Made by a program: the position numbers and the translations under genes. A DNA stretch of 37,563 bases from Rhizobium sp. (GTDB taxonomy: Bacteria; Pseudomonadota; Alphaproteobacteria; Rhizobiales; Rhizobiaceae), in the NCBI GenBank assembly GCA_028290545.1, contig JAQGJP010000074.1, forward strand, positions 1 through 37,563, given 5' to 3'. Positions 1-7,520 of the stretch are shown one piece after another. The notes under the pieces are model-generated. The model saw only the letters and a program-made list of their open reading frames with translations. It ran no database searches and was not told the origin of the DNA. The first letter of the stretch is position 1. The number at the start of each line of letters is the position of its first letter.

Positions 1-532
1 ACGCCTGCAGGCGCTCGCCCGTGGCGACGAGGGCTTCCTGCTCTCCTTGGCTTATTCCTCGCAGCGGGGCTGGGGCTCGACGCACCCGCTCTGCGCCGAG
101 ATCCGCCTGGGCGAGGTCGCCGTGGAATTCGTCCCGGACGAGCTGGGCTTCGCCATCGAGATCGGCGACCTGACCCTGACCGAGTGCCAGATGATCTCCA
201 CCTATGGCGGAGGGATCGACACCGCCCCGCAGTTCGCCCGCGGCTACGGCCTGACCTTTGGCCACTGCGAGCGCAAGGCGATGTCCATGGCCATCGTCGA
301 CCGCGCCCTTCGGGACGCGGCCTCTGGTGAGGCGACCGCCCCCTGCCAAGACGAGGAATTCGTCCTCTACCATTCCGACAATGTGGAGGCCTCCGGCTTC
401 GTGCAGCACCTGAAACTGCCGCACTACGTCGATTTCCAGGCCGAACTCGATCTCGTCCGCCGCATGCGCGCCGATTATGAGGCGGCAAAAGCCGGACTAT
501 CCGACAACACCGAAAAGGAAGCCGCAGAATGA
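1..532 (+). CDS. phnI: PhnI, C-P lyase core subunit (5'-partial)
   Basis: This is the C-terminal half of PhnI, the C-P lyase core subunit that, with PhnG, PhnH and PhnL, attaches the phosphonate to ribose of ATP with loss of adenine. The frame is open from base 2, and about 176 codons are visible of a family length near 350-370. Recognisable stretches are the SQRGWGSTHPLCAEIRLGEV region near the left edge and the C-terminal KLPHYVDFQAELDLVR segment that precedes PhnJ in other C-P lyase operons. The stop overlaps the phnJ start as ATGA, which suggests translational coupling. The true start, phnG and phnH should lie upstream of the window. Confidence 0.97.
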   Translation, partial: RLQALARGDEGFLLSLAYSSQRGWGSTHPLCAEIRLGEVAVEFVPDELGFAIEIGDLTLTECQMISTYGGGIDTAPQFARGYGLTFGHCERKAMSMAIVDRALRDAASGEATAPCQDEEFVLYHSDNVEASGFVQHLKLPHYVDFQAELDLVRRMRADYEAAKAGLSDNTEKEAAE

Positions 533-1404
533 TCGGCCTCAAGGATATGACCACTGCCTACAATTTCGCCTATCTGGACGAACAGACCAAGCGGATGATC
601 CGCCGCGCCATATTGAAGGCGATCGCCATCCCCGGCTATCAGGTGCCGTTTGCATCCCGCGAAATGCCCATGCCCTACGGCTGGGGCACCGGCGGCGTGC
701 AGGTGACCGCCGCGATCATCGGCCCGGACGACGTGCTGAAGGTGATCGATCAGGGCGCCGACGACACGACCAATGCCGTGTCGATCCGCGCCTTCTTCAA
801 GAAGGTGGCGAATGTCGCGGTCACGACTAAAACCGCGGATGCAACGATCATCCAGACCCGCCATCGCATTCCGGAGGAAACGTTGAGCGCCGGCCAGACG
901 CTGGTCTATCAGGTGCCGATCCCCGAACCCTTGCGCTTCCTCGAGCCGCGTGAAACCGAGACCCGCAAAATGCATGCGCTGGAAGAATACGGCCTGATGC
1001 ATGTCAAGCTCTATGAAGACATCGCCAAGAACGGCGAGATCGCCACGACCTATGCCTATCCGGTGAAGATCGAGGGCCGCTATGTCATGGACCCTTCGCC
1101 GATTCCGAAATTCGACAATCCGAAAATGAACATGTCGCAAGCGCTGCAGTTGTTCGGCGCCGGGCGTGAAAAGCGTATCTACGCCGTGCCTCCGTATACG
1201 GACGTCGTGAGCCTCGATTTCGAGGATTATCCCTTCACGATCCAGTCGTTCGAGAAGCCGTGCACGCTTTGCGGCGCGCGAAATGTCTATCTAGACGAGG
1301 TGATTCTCGACGACAAGGGCAAACGGATGTTCGTCTGCTCGGACACCGACCATTGCGAAACCCGTCGCGACAGCGGTCACACCCATATCGAGGAGGCTGC
1401 GTGA
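529..1404 (+). CDS. phnJ: PhnJ, radical SAM C-P lyase
   Basis: PhnJ is the radical-SAM enzyme that breaks the carbon-phosphorus bond of ribosyl phosphonate, giving the hydrocarbon and the 1,2-cyclic phosphate. The 291-residue product matches the family throughout, for example YNFAYLDEQTKRMIRRAILK and the MHALEEYG segment. The four C-terminal cysteines that hold the 4Fe-4S cluster and the catalytic thiyl are present as C245-x2-C248, C270 and C276. The glycine proposed to carry the radical is G36 in GYQVPF. The start at the ATGA overlap with phnI adds six residues before a second Met; either could be used. The stop overlaps the phnK start (TGATG), so I-J-K appear translationally coupled. All key residues are intact. 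Confidence 0.99.
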   Translation: MIGLKDMTTAYNFAYLDEQTKRMIRRAILKAIAIPGYQVPFASREMPMPYGWGTGGVQVTAAIIGPDDVLKVIDQGADDTTNAVSIRAFFKKVANVAVTTKTADATIIQTRHRIPEETLSAGQTLVYQVPIPEPLRFLEPRETETRKMHALEEYGLMHVKLYEDIAKNGEIATTYAYPVKIEGRYVMDPSPIPKFDNPKMNMSQALQLFGAGREKRIYAVPPYTDVVSLDFEDYPFTIQSFEKPCTLCGARNVYLDEVILDDKGKRMFVCSDTDHCETRRDSGHTHIEEAA

Positions 1405-2180
1405 TGGACGACCTTCCGCTCCTGAAAGTCCAGGGCCTGTCGAAGTTCTATGGCAGCCGAATCGGCTGCATCGATGTGTCCTTCAATCTCTGGCCGGGCG
1501 AAGTGCTGGCGGTCGTCGGCGAATCCGGTTCCGGAAAGACGACGCTGCTCAATTGCCTGTCGACCCGGCTGCTGGCCGACTCCGGCATGATGCAGTATCG
1601 CATGCGCGATGGCGGCATGCGCGACATCGCCCGAATGAGCGAGGCTGAACGGCGTGTGCTGATGCGCACCGATTGGGGCTTCGTCCACCAGAACCCGGCC
1701 GATGGCCTGCGTATGGCAGTCTCTGCCGGCGCCAATGTCGGCGAACGGCTGATGGCGGTCGGCGACCGGCACTATGGCGCGATCCGCGCCACGGCGACCG
1801 ATTGGCTGGGCCGGGTCGAAATCGATGCCGACCGCATCGACGACCAGCCGCGCGCCTTCTCCGGCGGCATGCGTCAGCGCCTGCAGATCGCACGCAATCT
1901 GGTGACATCGCCGCGCCTGGTGTTCATGGACGAGCCCACCGGCGGCCTCGACGTTTCGGTGCAGGCGCGCCTGCTCGATCTGCTGCGCGGCCTGGTGCAG
2001 GACCTGTCGCTGTCGGTGATCATCGTCACCCACGACCTCGCGGTCGCGCGGCTGATCTCGCATCGGATGATGGTGATGAAGGATGGCCACGTCATCGAAC
2101 AGGGACTGACCGACCGGGTGCTCGACGATCCGCGCCAACCCTATACCCAGCTTCTCGTCTCCTCGATCCTGCAAGTCTAA
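1404..2180 (+). CDS. phnK: PhnK, ABC-type ATPase of the C-P lyase complex
   Basis: PhnK is an ABC-type ATPase that binds the PhnGHIJ core rather than a membrane permease. The 258-residue protein has Walker A GESGSGKT at 39-46, the signature SGGMRQR from 153 and Walker B LVFMDEP at 172-178 followed by the D-loop. It resembles peptide-importer ATPases, but its place between phnJ and phnL assigns it. A longer frame is open upstream inside phnJ, but the ATG overlapping the phnJ stop gives the usual family N-terminus (MDDLPLLKVQGLSKFYG), so I chose that start. A 20-base gap separates it from phnL. Confidence 0.97.
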   Translation: MDDLPLLKVQGLSKFYGSRIGCIDVSFNLWPGEVLAVVGESGSGKTTLLNCLSTRLLADSGMMQYRMRDGGMRDIARMSEAERRVLMRTDWGFVHQNPADGLRMAVSAGANVGERLMAVGDRHYGAIRATATDWLGRVEIDADRIDDQPRAFSGGMRQRLQIARNLVTSPRLVFMDEPTGGLDVSVQARLLDLLRGLVQDLSLSVIIVTHDLAVARLISHRMMVMKDGHVIEQGLTDRVLDDPRQPYTQLLVSSILQV

Positions 2181-2200
2181 CCGGCAAAGGCAGAAAGATC

Positions 2201-2908
2201 ATGCAAGCCCCCCTGATGGTCAGCAACCTGGCCAAGACTTTCACCATGCACCTGCGCGGCGGCCTGCGCCTGCCGGTCGTGACCAATGCCGTGCTTAGCG
2301 TCCATGCCGGCGAATGCGTCGTGCTCGGCGGCCCTTCGGGGGTCGGCAAGAGCTCGATCCTCAAGATGATCTACGGCAATTACGGCGTCGACCAGGGCGA
2401 GATCCTGATTTCGCACAAGGGCGAGATCGAGGATCTGGCCAAGGCCGATCCGCGCCTTGTGCTCGACATCCGCCGCCACACCCTGGGCTATGTCAGCCAG
2501 TTCCTGCGCACGGTGCCGCGCGTTCCGGCCCTCGATATCGTTGCCGAACCGTTGACGGCACGCGGCGTTGCGATCGAGGACGCCCGCAGGACAGCTGCCG
2601 GCCTGCTCGCCCGGCTTAACCTGCCCGACACGCTCTGGCAGTTGCCGCCCGCGACTTTCTCCGGCGGCGAACAGCAGCGCGTCAATATCGCCCGCGGCTT
2701 CATCACCGATCATCCTGTGCTGCTGCTGGATGAACCCACCGCCTCGCTCGATGCGCAGAACCGCGCCGTTGTGGTCGAGATGATCGCGGAAAAGAAGCGG
2801 AACGGCGTCGCCCTGCTCGGCATCTTCCACGACGAGGATGTGCGCGGTCAGGTCGCCGACCGCATTATCGATGTGTCCGAATTTTCATCGCGGAAGGCCG
2901 CAGCATGA
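2201..2908 (+). CDS. phnL: PhnL, ABC-type ATPase of the C-P lyase pathway
   Basis: PhnL is the second non-transport ABC ATPase of the pathway and is needed with PhnG, PhnH and PhnI for ribosyl phosphonate formation. The product is 235 residues with Walker A GPSGVGKS at 44-51, signature FSGGEQQRVNIARG and Walker B VLLLDEPTASLD, close to the usual PhnL length. The N-terminal LAKTFTMHLRGG is a PhnL hallmark. The start ATG lies 20 bases after phnK behind GGCAGAAAG. A much longer open frame extends upstream within phnK, but it is a shadow. The stop overlaps the next start (ATGA). Confidence 0.97.
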   Translation: MQAPLMVSNLAKTFTMHLRGGLRLPVVTNAVLSVHAGECVVLGGPSGVGKSSILKMIYGNYGVDQGEILISHKGEIEDLAKADPRLVLDIRRHTLGYVSQFLRTVPRVPALDIVAEPLTARGVAIEDARRTAAGLLARLNLPDTLWQLPPATFSGGEQQRVNIARGFITDHPVLLLDEPTASLDAQNRAVVVEMIAEKKRNGVALLGIFHDEDVRGQVADRIIDVSEFSSRKAAA

Positions 2909-3519
2909 CCAAGCTCAGCATCAAACCCGCGATCGATCCGACCGCAGAGCTCAAGGACGTCACCCTGGGCCGCTATACCGAGATCGCCGAGCATTGCCGT
3001 ATCTCGGAAACGACGATCGATGATTATTCCTATGTGATGGAATATGGCATGATTTGGTGCGCAAGGATCGGCAAATTCGCCAATATCGCCGCCAATGTCC
3101 GCATCAACGCCACCAACCATCCGGTGACGCGGGCGACGCTGCATCACTTCACCTACCGCTCCGGTGACTACTGGCCGGATGCCGATACAGACACGGAATT
3201 CTTCGCATGGAGGCGGGGAAACTCCGTCTCGATCGGACATGATGTCTGGATCGGTCACGGCTCGACCATCCTTCCGGGGGTTAATGTCGGCAATGGTGCA
3301 GTCATAGGCGCCGGCGCAGTCGTCTCCAAGGATGTCGAGCCCTACATGATCGTCGGCGGCGTGGCGGCCAAGCCGATACGCGAGCGCTTTTCGCGCGATA
3401 TCGCCGAACGCTATGAAAAGCTCGCCTGGTGGGACTGGGATCATCAGCGCATCAGGGACGCGCTCGATGATTTCCGCAATCTCGGCGCCGAGGAATTCCT
3501 GGTGAAATTCGAAAACTGA
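2905..3519 (+). CDS. Phosphonate-operon hexapeptide-repeat acetyltransferase
   Basis: This 204-residue protein is a left-handed beta-helix acetyltransferase of the type repeatedly found in C-P lyase operons and related to CatB-like xenobiotic acetyltransferases. Imperfect hexapeptide repeats run from about residue 15 to 60 and again from 107 to 145 (VSIGHDVWIGHGSTILPG, then VNVGNGAVIGAGAVVSKDV). H72 in NATNHP aligns with the catalytic histidine region of CatB-type enzymes. It is coupled to phnL by an ATGA overlap, so it belongs to the operon. By analogy with PhnO it may N-acetylate aminophosphonates, but it is unrelated to PhnO in fold and its substrate is not shown here. It is the last gene of this phn block. 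Confidence 0.9.
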   Translation: MTKLSIKPAIDPTAELKDVTLGRYTEIAEHCRISETTIDDYSYVMEYGMIWCARIGKFANIAANVRINATNHPVTRATLHHFTYRSGDYWPDADTDTEFFAWRRGNSVSIGHDVWIGHGSTILPGVNVGNGAVIGAGAVVSKDVEPYMIVGGVAAKPIRERFSRDIAERYEKLAWWDWDHQRIRDALDDFRNLGAEEFLVKFEN

Positions 3520-3536
3520 CCTTCAGGTCTTTCGAA
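3508..3536. terminator. Nested hairpin across two convergent stop codons
   Basis: An outer 7-bp stem TTCGAAA/TTTCGAA encloses a 3-base bulge (ACT) and an inner stem GACC/GGTC with loop TTCA. The hairpin covers the stop codon of the acetyltransferase gene on one strand and that of the convergent small exported-protein gene on the other; the two stops are only 3 bases apart. There is no long T-tract, so it is a weak intrinsic terminator at best, possibly bidirectional. Confidence 0.45.
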
Positions 3537-3825
3537 ACGACATGCATCCGGATTTGCGGAACGGCATGACGAGAACCGCGCCCTCGGCGTAGAGGGCGCG
3601 TGCGGTCTTCGCATCGATACCGTCGAGTCGCGCGACATGCTCGTTCCAGCTCAGGATCGAGACGCTGCGCGGCAAACCATCGGGATCGATCGTCTTTGCG
3701 AAAACGACGATGGCCGACTGCTGCGTGCCGGCAACCGCGAAGATTACGGCAGGCAATGCCATAGCGGCAAGCGCGATCGCCACGGCAGTTGTTGCCGTCC
3801 TCGATATTCCCGCCAGCCGTCTCAT
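3523..3825 (-). CDS. Small exported or membrane-anchored protein, unknown function
   Basis: The product is 100 residues. A basic N-terminus (MRRLAGISR) is followed by a hydrophobic Ala-rich segment at about 12-33 that could be a signal peptide or anchor. The rest is a short extracytoplasmic domain (AIVVFAKTIDPDGLPRSV, then SILSWNEHVARLDGIDAKTAR) ending with MPFRKSGCMSFRKT. I do not recognise a family. The start lies 10 bases after the stop of the upstream gene, so it is the last gene of a four-gene operon. A longer frame starting inside the upstream gene lacks a plausible N-terminus. The single Cys close to the C-terminus is notable. Confidence 0.65.
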   Translation of the reverse strand: MRRLAGISRTATTAVAIALAAMALPAVIFAVAGTQQSAIVVFAKTIDPDGLPRSVSILSWNEHVARLDGIDAKTARALYAEGAVLVMPFRKSGCMSFRKT

Positions 3826-3835
3826 GCGGTTCGCC

Positions 3836-4909
3836 TCAATAATCGAACACATGCTCCAGCCCCGGATCGTCGATCGGATAGGCCTTGAACAGCGGTTCGA
3901 GTTCCGCAACCTTCAGGGACACCAGCATCCGCTCGGTATGGAAACCAGGCCGCGGCATACGCGTGATAATCTCGCCGGGTCCCTGATAGTCCGTGCCAAG
4001 CGGGATGGTCAGCGACACCATGATGTCGTCATTGCCGGCGATCTCACGCACCGCGCCACCCCTGGCGGCAATATCGGCGAGGACATGCGTGAAGATGTCG
4101 TAGCGCGGCGTCTCGATCAGCACGCCGTCAGCGTTTTCGGAGATCACCGTCACATTGGCGACCGTCTTCAGCGTCTCGATGGGAACACCGGATATGACCG
4201 ATCGGATTTCAAGCTTGGCGGGACCGGTTGCAGCGACCCCGGCCTCGATGACCTTGGCATAGAGGGTCTTTGCTTTCCATTCGCCTCCCAGTGCCAGCCG
4301 CCGCTCCCAGCCGCGGACCGGTTCCGTCAAGGGCGCCGCCCAAAGCGCCTGGCTGGCCTTGTCGAAATCATAGCGGTACCAGGGCGTCTGGCGCAGGAAG
4401 CCGGCGTAATCAATCGCCATTTTCAGCGCCTCCTCGTCCTGCGGCGCCTTCTGCGGTCCACGGATCGTGGCGAACAGACGGCCGAGTGTTTCCTCGTAGG
4501 CAGCCTTCAGTCCCATTTCCAGGGTAAAGCTCGCGCCGATGGTGTGGATCATGATGCGGGTCTGCTGGTCCGCGCCGCCATGGTCATCGGCGACCTTCAT
4601 CAGCTGGCAGGTCGAGGACCAGAAACCCTTGACGCTGGAGAAATACGGGAACTCGTACTCTTCACCTGTCTTCAAGGTCTCGGCAAGCCCGTCATAGGCA
4701 TAGACGATATGCCACTCGGGATAGGTCAGATAGGTATTGGCTTCCGGCCTTCGGGAGGCCACATCGGCGATCAGCGGCTTATACTCGTTCTGTCTGGCAT
4801 CGCCCCGGCAGAAGACTTCGACATAGCCGATCGGACTGGCGATCCCGATGATCGTCAGGACGAAAAGGACGAGCACCCACTTGATGATCTTGCCGATGAA
4901 CTTCATCAT
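3836..4909 (-). CDS. Membrane-anchored extracytoplasmic protein, unknown function
   Basis: This is a 357-residue protein with one N-terminal hydrophobic helix (about residues 8-30, KWVLVLFVLTIIGIASPIGYV) and a large soluble remainder predicted to lie outside the cytoplasm. Conspicuous segments are TYPEWHIVYAYDGLAETL, FPYFSSVKGFWSSTCQLMKVA and HTIGASFTLEMGLKAAYEETL. I do not recognise a named domain. Its start overlaps the stop of the four-helix membrane protein gene (ATGA), so the two are probably co-translated. The company of a Tat-exported flavoenzyme suggests a partner or accessory role in the same envelope process; that is inference from gene order only. Confidence 0.85.
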   Translation of the reverse strand: MMKFIGKIIKWVLVLFVLTIIGIASPIGYVEVFCRGDARQNEYKPLIADVASRRPEANTYLTYPEWHIVYAYDGLAETLKTGEEYEFPYFSSVKGFWSSTCQLMKVADDHGGADQQTRIMIHTIGASFTLEMGLKAAYEETLGRLFATIRGPQKAPQDEEALKMAIDYAGFLRQTPWYRYDFDKASQALWAAPLTEPVRGWERRLALGGEWKAKTLYAKVIEAGVAATGPAKLEIRSVISGVPIETLKTVANVTVISENADGVLIETPRYDIFTHVLADIAARGGAVREIAGNDDIMVSLTIPLGTDYQGPGEIITRMPRPGFHTERMLVSLKVAELEPLFKAYPIDDPGLEHVFDY

Positions 4910-5313
4910 TTCGCGTCCGCCCTGAAGAGGAAAGCTGTCAGCACCGCCACGCTGCCGAGGCCGAGATGCGGCAGGTTGGCCATGATCTTGAATCCGAACG
5001 GCAGATCCTGGATTCCGTAATTGATGATGCCGAGATCGAGATATCCTGATCCGGTGATCAGGCCGAGCAGGCCGTCGCCGAAATAGACCAACCCGAAATA
5101 CATCAGGAAGAACCGTGAAGCGCGCGCCCCGAACCAGACCGCCAGTCCGGCCCAGATGGCGGATGCCAGATGCAGCCCGTCGTCATAGATATCGAGAGCG
5201 AAGATCCCGAACGTCTTGCCATCGACGACCGGTATGAACGGCAGATAGTTGAGCGAGGCCGCAAACAGCAGGATGGCGAAATAGACAAAGGCCGTGAGGC
5301 GCAGGCGGTTCAT
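4906..5313 (-). CDS. Four-helix inner-membrane protein, DUF4383-like
   Basis: The product is 135 residues and almost entirely hydrophobic, with helices at roughly 7-27, 45-65, 69-90 and 110-130. The repeated DGLHLASAIWAG and NLPHLGLGSVAV, each placing Leu-His-Leu or Pro-His-Leu at a helix start, recall the DUF4383 family, although I cannot confirm membership. It sits 21 bases downstream of the FAD oxidoreductase gene and overlaps the following gene by ATGA. It could be a quinone-facing or structural partner of the exported oxidoreductase, which is inference from context. Confidence 0.85.
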   Translation of the reverse strand: MNRLRLTAFVYFAILLFAASLNYLPFIPVVDGKTFGIFALDIYDDGLHLASAIWAGLAVWFGARASRFFLMYFGLVYFGDGLLGLITGSGYLDLGIINYGIQDLPFGFKIMANLPHLGLGSVAVLTAFLFRADAK

Positions 5314-5334
5314 GGTCGTCCTTTCAAAGCTCGT

Positions 5335-6831
5335 TCAGAGCTTGGCGAAATAGCGGTCCCAGAAATGATTGCGGAAGATCATGTCCTTGTCGATCTGCCG
5401 CTTGAAGGCCGCGAACTCCACCGCTTTGGGATAGGCGCGCTTCAACTGGTCGACCGAGGCATGGGGCCGGTAGGGCAGATAATAGCTGCCGCCGATCGCC
5501 AGCACGCGCTCGATCAGCCTGCGGGTCATCCAGGCCATGTCGGCTTCTCCGCGCTCGGTCATCTCCTGCGAAAACAGCATCACGGATGCGATCCGGGGCT
5601 CGGGGGCATAGGCCAGCACGCTGTCCTTGTCGGTATCGACATAGCGGACTGTGACATTGAGCAATTGCTGGTACGACGCGGGGATCACCTCCTGGCATGC
5701 CGTGACGAATTCCGGAAAACGATCCGGCGGGACGAAATACTCCTGCAGGATATCCGTGCGCGAAGGATCGTTGTCGTCCAGTGTGATCACCGGTTCGTTC
5801 AGCAGGCTGTTGCGGGTCGATTCACCCACCAGTTCCGGGCCAAGCGATGTCTCCGTCCACCAACGAACTCGCTTGCCAAAATCGGATTCCAGCTGATTGC
5901 GGAAGATCTGCCGCGACACGTGGCTGATGAGGCTGGAGCCGGCGGCGGGCGGCAGGTTATTCTGATCCGCTGTCGGCCGGTAGGTGATCAGCATGCCCTG
6001 CTGAAAGAACCGATCCAGCGAAACATCAAGGCGGCCATAGGCCATTTGTATCGTCGGGCCGGACTTCAGCGCCTCCGCCAGCGCCTGCCCGACATCCTTG
6101 CCGGGCATCGGCTCGTATTTCGGTTCCAGCCGTGAATTCGCCACCATGTCGAGCTCCAGCTCCAGTATGATGCCGAACAGTCCGTACCCGCCCATCGCGT
6201 GCCGGAAGAACTCGACATTCTGGGTCCGGGAACAGGTCTGGATCGTGCCGTCCGGGATCATCATCTTGAGCGAACGGACAGTGCTTCCGGCCGGGGAACA
6301 GGGCGCCGGCCAGCCATGCGCATTGACGGAAAACGTACTGGCGACCCCGAAGTCGTTGTTGGATTGCATCACCACGGGCGAAAAGCCGATCCTGTCGAGC
6401 TCCTTGATGACTGTCTGCCAGCGCGTTCCCGCAGCCACCCGATAGGTCTTGGAAGCGGGGTCGGCTTTTACCGAACCTTGCGACAGGCTGAGAGCGGTGC
6501 CGTTCTCCGGAAGGCTGTGTCCGCCCATGGTATGACGCGCCGTGCTGGCCATCAGCGGTATTTTCTTTTCCCGCGCTTCGATCAACAGCGCGCGGACGCG
6601 ATGGATGAACACCGTATCGACGTCGCTGTTGATCAGAACCTGCTTTTCAATCTGGGTAGGTTCGAGCTGGCTGGCATCGTTGAGGATCTTGCCTTTGGCT
6701 GCGGCAAAGCTATCGAATTTGGGATAGGCCGGTCCTTTGCTGCTTGATGCCGGCAGCACCCATCGGCCTATGCCGATGCCCGCTGCGGCCGAACCGCCCG
6801 CCAGAAATAACCGGCGTCCAAAATTGCCCAT
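5335..6831 (-). CDS. Tat-exported FAD-dependent oxidoreductase (VAO/aldonolactone-oxidase type)
   Basis: The product is 498 residues. The N-terminus has a twin-arginine signal (GRRLFLAGG, R6-R7) followed by an Ala/Gly-rich hydrophobic stretch, so a folded flavoprotein is probably exported. The FAD-binding-4 (PP-loop) domain follows, with the diphosphate-binding segment ARHTMGGHSLPENG at about 98-111; H100 or H105 could be a covalent flavin site as in aldonolactone oxidases. SNNDFGVASTFSVNAHG and GGYGLFGIILELEL are typical of the FAD domain, and the C-terminal half resembles the substrate domain of D-arabinono-1,4-lactone-oxidase-like enzymes. The C-terminus YLPYRPHASVDQLKRAYP fits this family. 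It is the first gene of the four-gene leftward operon. The substrate is unknown; a sugar, lactone or lipid-linked sugar is possible. Confidence 0.88.
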   Translation of the reverse strand: MGNFGRRLFLAGGSAAAGIGIGRWVLPASSSKGPAYPKFDSFAAAKGKILNDASQLEPTQIEKQVLINSDVDTVFIHRVRALLIEAREKKIPLMASTARHTMGGHSLPENGTALSLSQGSVKADPASKTYRVAAGTRWQTVIKELDRIGFSPVVMQSNNDFGVASTFSVNAHGWPAPCSPAGSTVRSLKMMIPDGTIQTCSRTQNVEFFRHAMGGYGLFGIILELELDMVANSRLEPKYEPMPGKDVGQALAEALKSGPTIQMAYGRLDVSLDRFFQQGMLITYRPTADQNNLPPAAGSSLISHVSRQIFRNQLESDFGKRVRWWTETSLGPELVGESTRNSLLNEPVITLDDNDPSRTDILQEYFVPPDRFPEFVTACQEVIPASYQQLLNVTVRYVDTDKDSVLAYAPEPRIASVMLFSQEMTERGEADMAWMTRRLIERVLAIGGSYYLPYRPHASVDQLKRAYPKAVEFAAFKRQIDKDMIFRNHFWDRYFAKL

Positions 6832-7206
6832 TCATGTCCCCTACATATCCGCATGCGTCGTCACTCCAATAGACGTATTGAGATAAAAAATTAATCGCAA
6901 TCTTTCGGCAATCGACTCGCCGGTGCGACCGACGCATCTCATCGCCGCAAGAATATCTTCGCGCTAATGAAGTCCTTATTCGACGTCATCGTTTTTTTTC
7001 GAGGAGGCGAAACCTTTTCCGAAAATGAACGTTTAGTGAATGTACCATTCAGGGCCGTTTCAGTCGAACAATGGTTGAGTGTCATCAAGTTAAGCGGAAC
7101 AGCGGAGAAAACCCGGCATGTTCCTTCGGAAACAGCAGCCGGTTTTATTCTGTGGGAAACGTAGCTCCACAAACGAAATGGCGCCCAGCTGAAAAGGAAG
7201 ACCGAG
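6832..7206. promoter_or_regulatory. Divergent intergenic region with structured leader
   Basis: This 375-base gap separates the leftward flavoenzyme operon from the rightward 45-residue peptide gene. It is AT-richer than its surroundings. Two consecutive hairpins can form ahead of the small gene: AAAACCcGGC (7108-7117) with GCCGGTTTT (7138-7146), and TGTGG (7151-7155) with CCACA (7167-7171). At 7009-7033 a GAAAC-N16-CGTT string resembles the alphaproteobacterial general-stress (EcfG) promoter GGAAC-N16/17-CGTT with one mismatch; this is weak. I see no convincing gene inside it. Confidence 0.4.
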
Positions 7207-7344
7207 ATGATGTACATGACCTTGACGCTGATGGCAGGCCTCATCGCAGTAATGTTTGTTGCCACCGCTGTTTCCTCGATCATCAATTCTATTCGTGAAA
7301 ACGAAGCCTCGCGCGACGCGCAGACACGTCGCGTCGCATTCTGA
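7207..7344 (+). CDS. 45-residue single-helix membrane peptide
   Basis: This short gene is supported by a good ribosome site AAGGAAG six bases before the ATG, an intrinsic terminator about 50 bases after the stop, and coherent protein architecture. A hydrophobic helix at about residues 4-26 (MTLTLMAGLIAVMFVATAV and following residues) is followed by a charged tail, NSIRENEASRDAQTRRVAF. It is monocistronic, with a structured leader upstream. I do not recognise it. Small single-helix proteins like this often regulate membrane enzymes or sense envelope stress, but no role can be assigned from the sequence. Confidence 0.7.
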   Translation: MMYMTLTLMAGLIAVMFVATAVSSIINSIRENEASRDAQTRRVAF

Positions 7345-7396
7345 CCTCCCCCAAAGCGCGGGTTCCCCTCCCTCCCCGCTAATGCCCGCGCTAATT

Positions 7397-7430
7397 AAAA
7401 CCGGACGGCCTCCCCTGCCCGTCCGGTTTT
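7397..7430 (+). terminator. Strong intrinsic terminator after the 45-residue gene
   Basis: The stem CCGGACGG/CCGTCCGG is extended by AAAA/TTTT to 12 bp, with a 10-base loop and a downstream TTTTTCTTT tract. It is the clearest rho-independent terminator in the window and separates the small membrane-peptide gene from the glycosyltransferase gene. Confidence 0.9.
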
Positions 7431-7520
7431 TCTTTGCCTGAATTTCGGATCGCCGCCGCAAGCCTCGCGCCATGTGGCTGGGCTTAAATATGGTTCGAAT
7501 GCGCAATTTTCAGGCTCTTC

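Noticed and set aside
3710..5020. Long rightward frame opposite the membrane-protein operon
   Set aside because: It lies antisense to three genes with clear domain or membrane architecture; its translation is His/Arg/Gly/Asp-rich, as expected of a GC-rich shadow frame.
6967..7164. Rightward 65-codon frame ahead of the 45-residue gene
   Set aside because: It covers the leader hairpins and has no clear family or consistent codon use; the stretch is better read as a leader.
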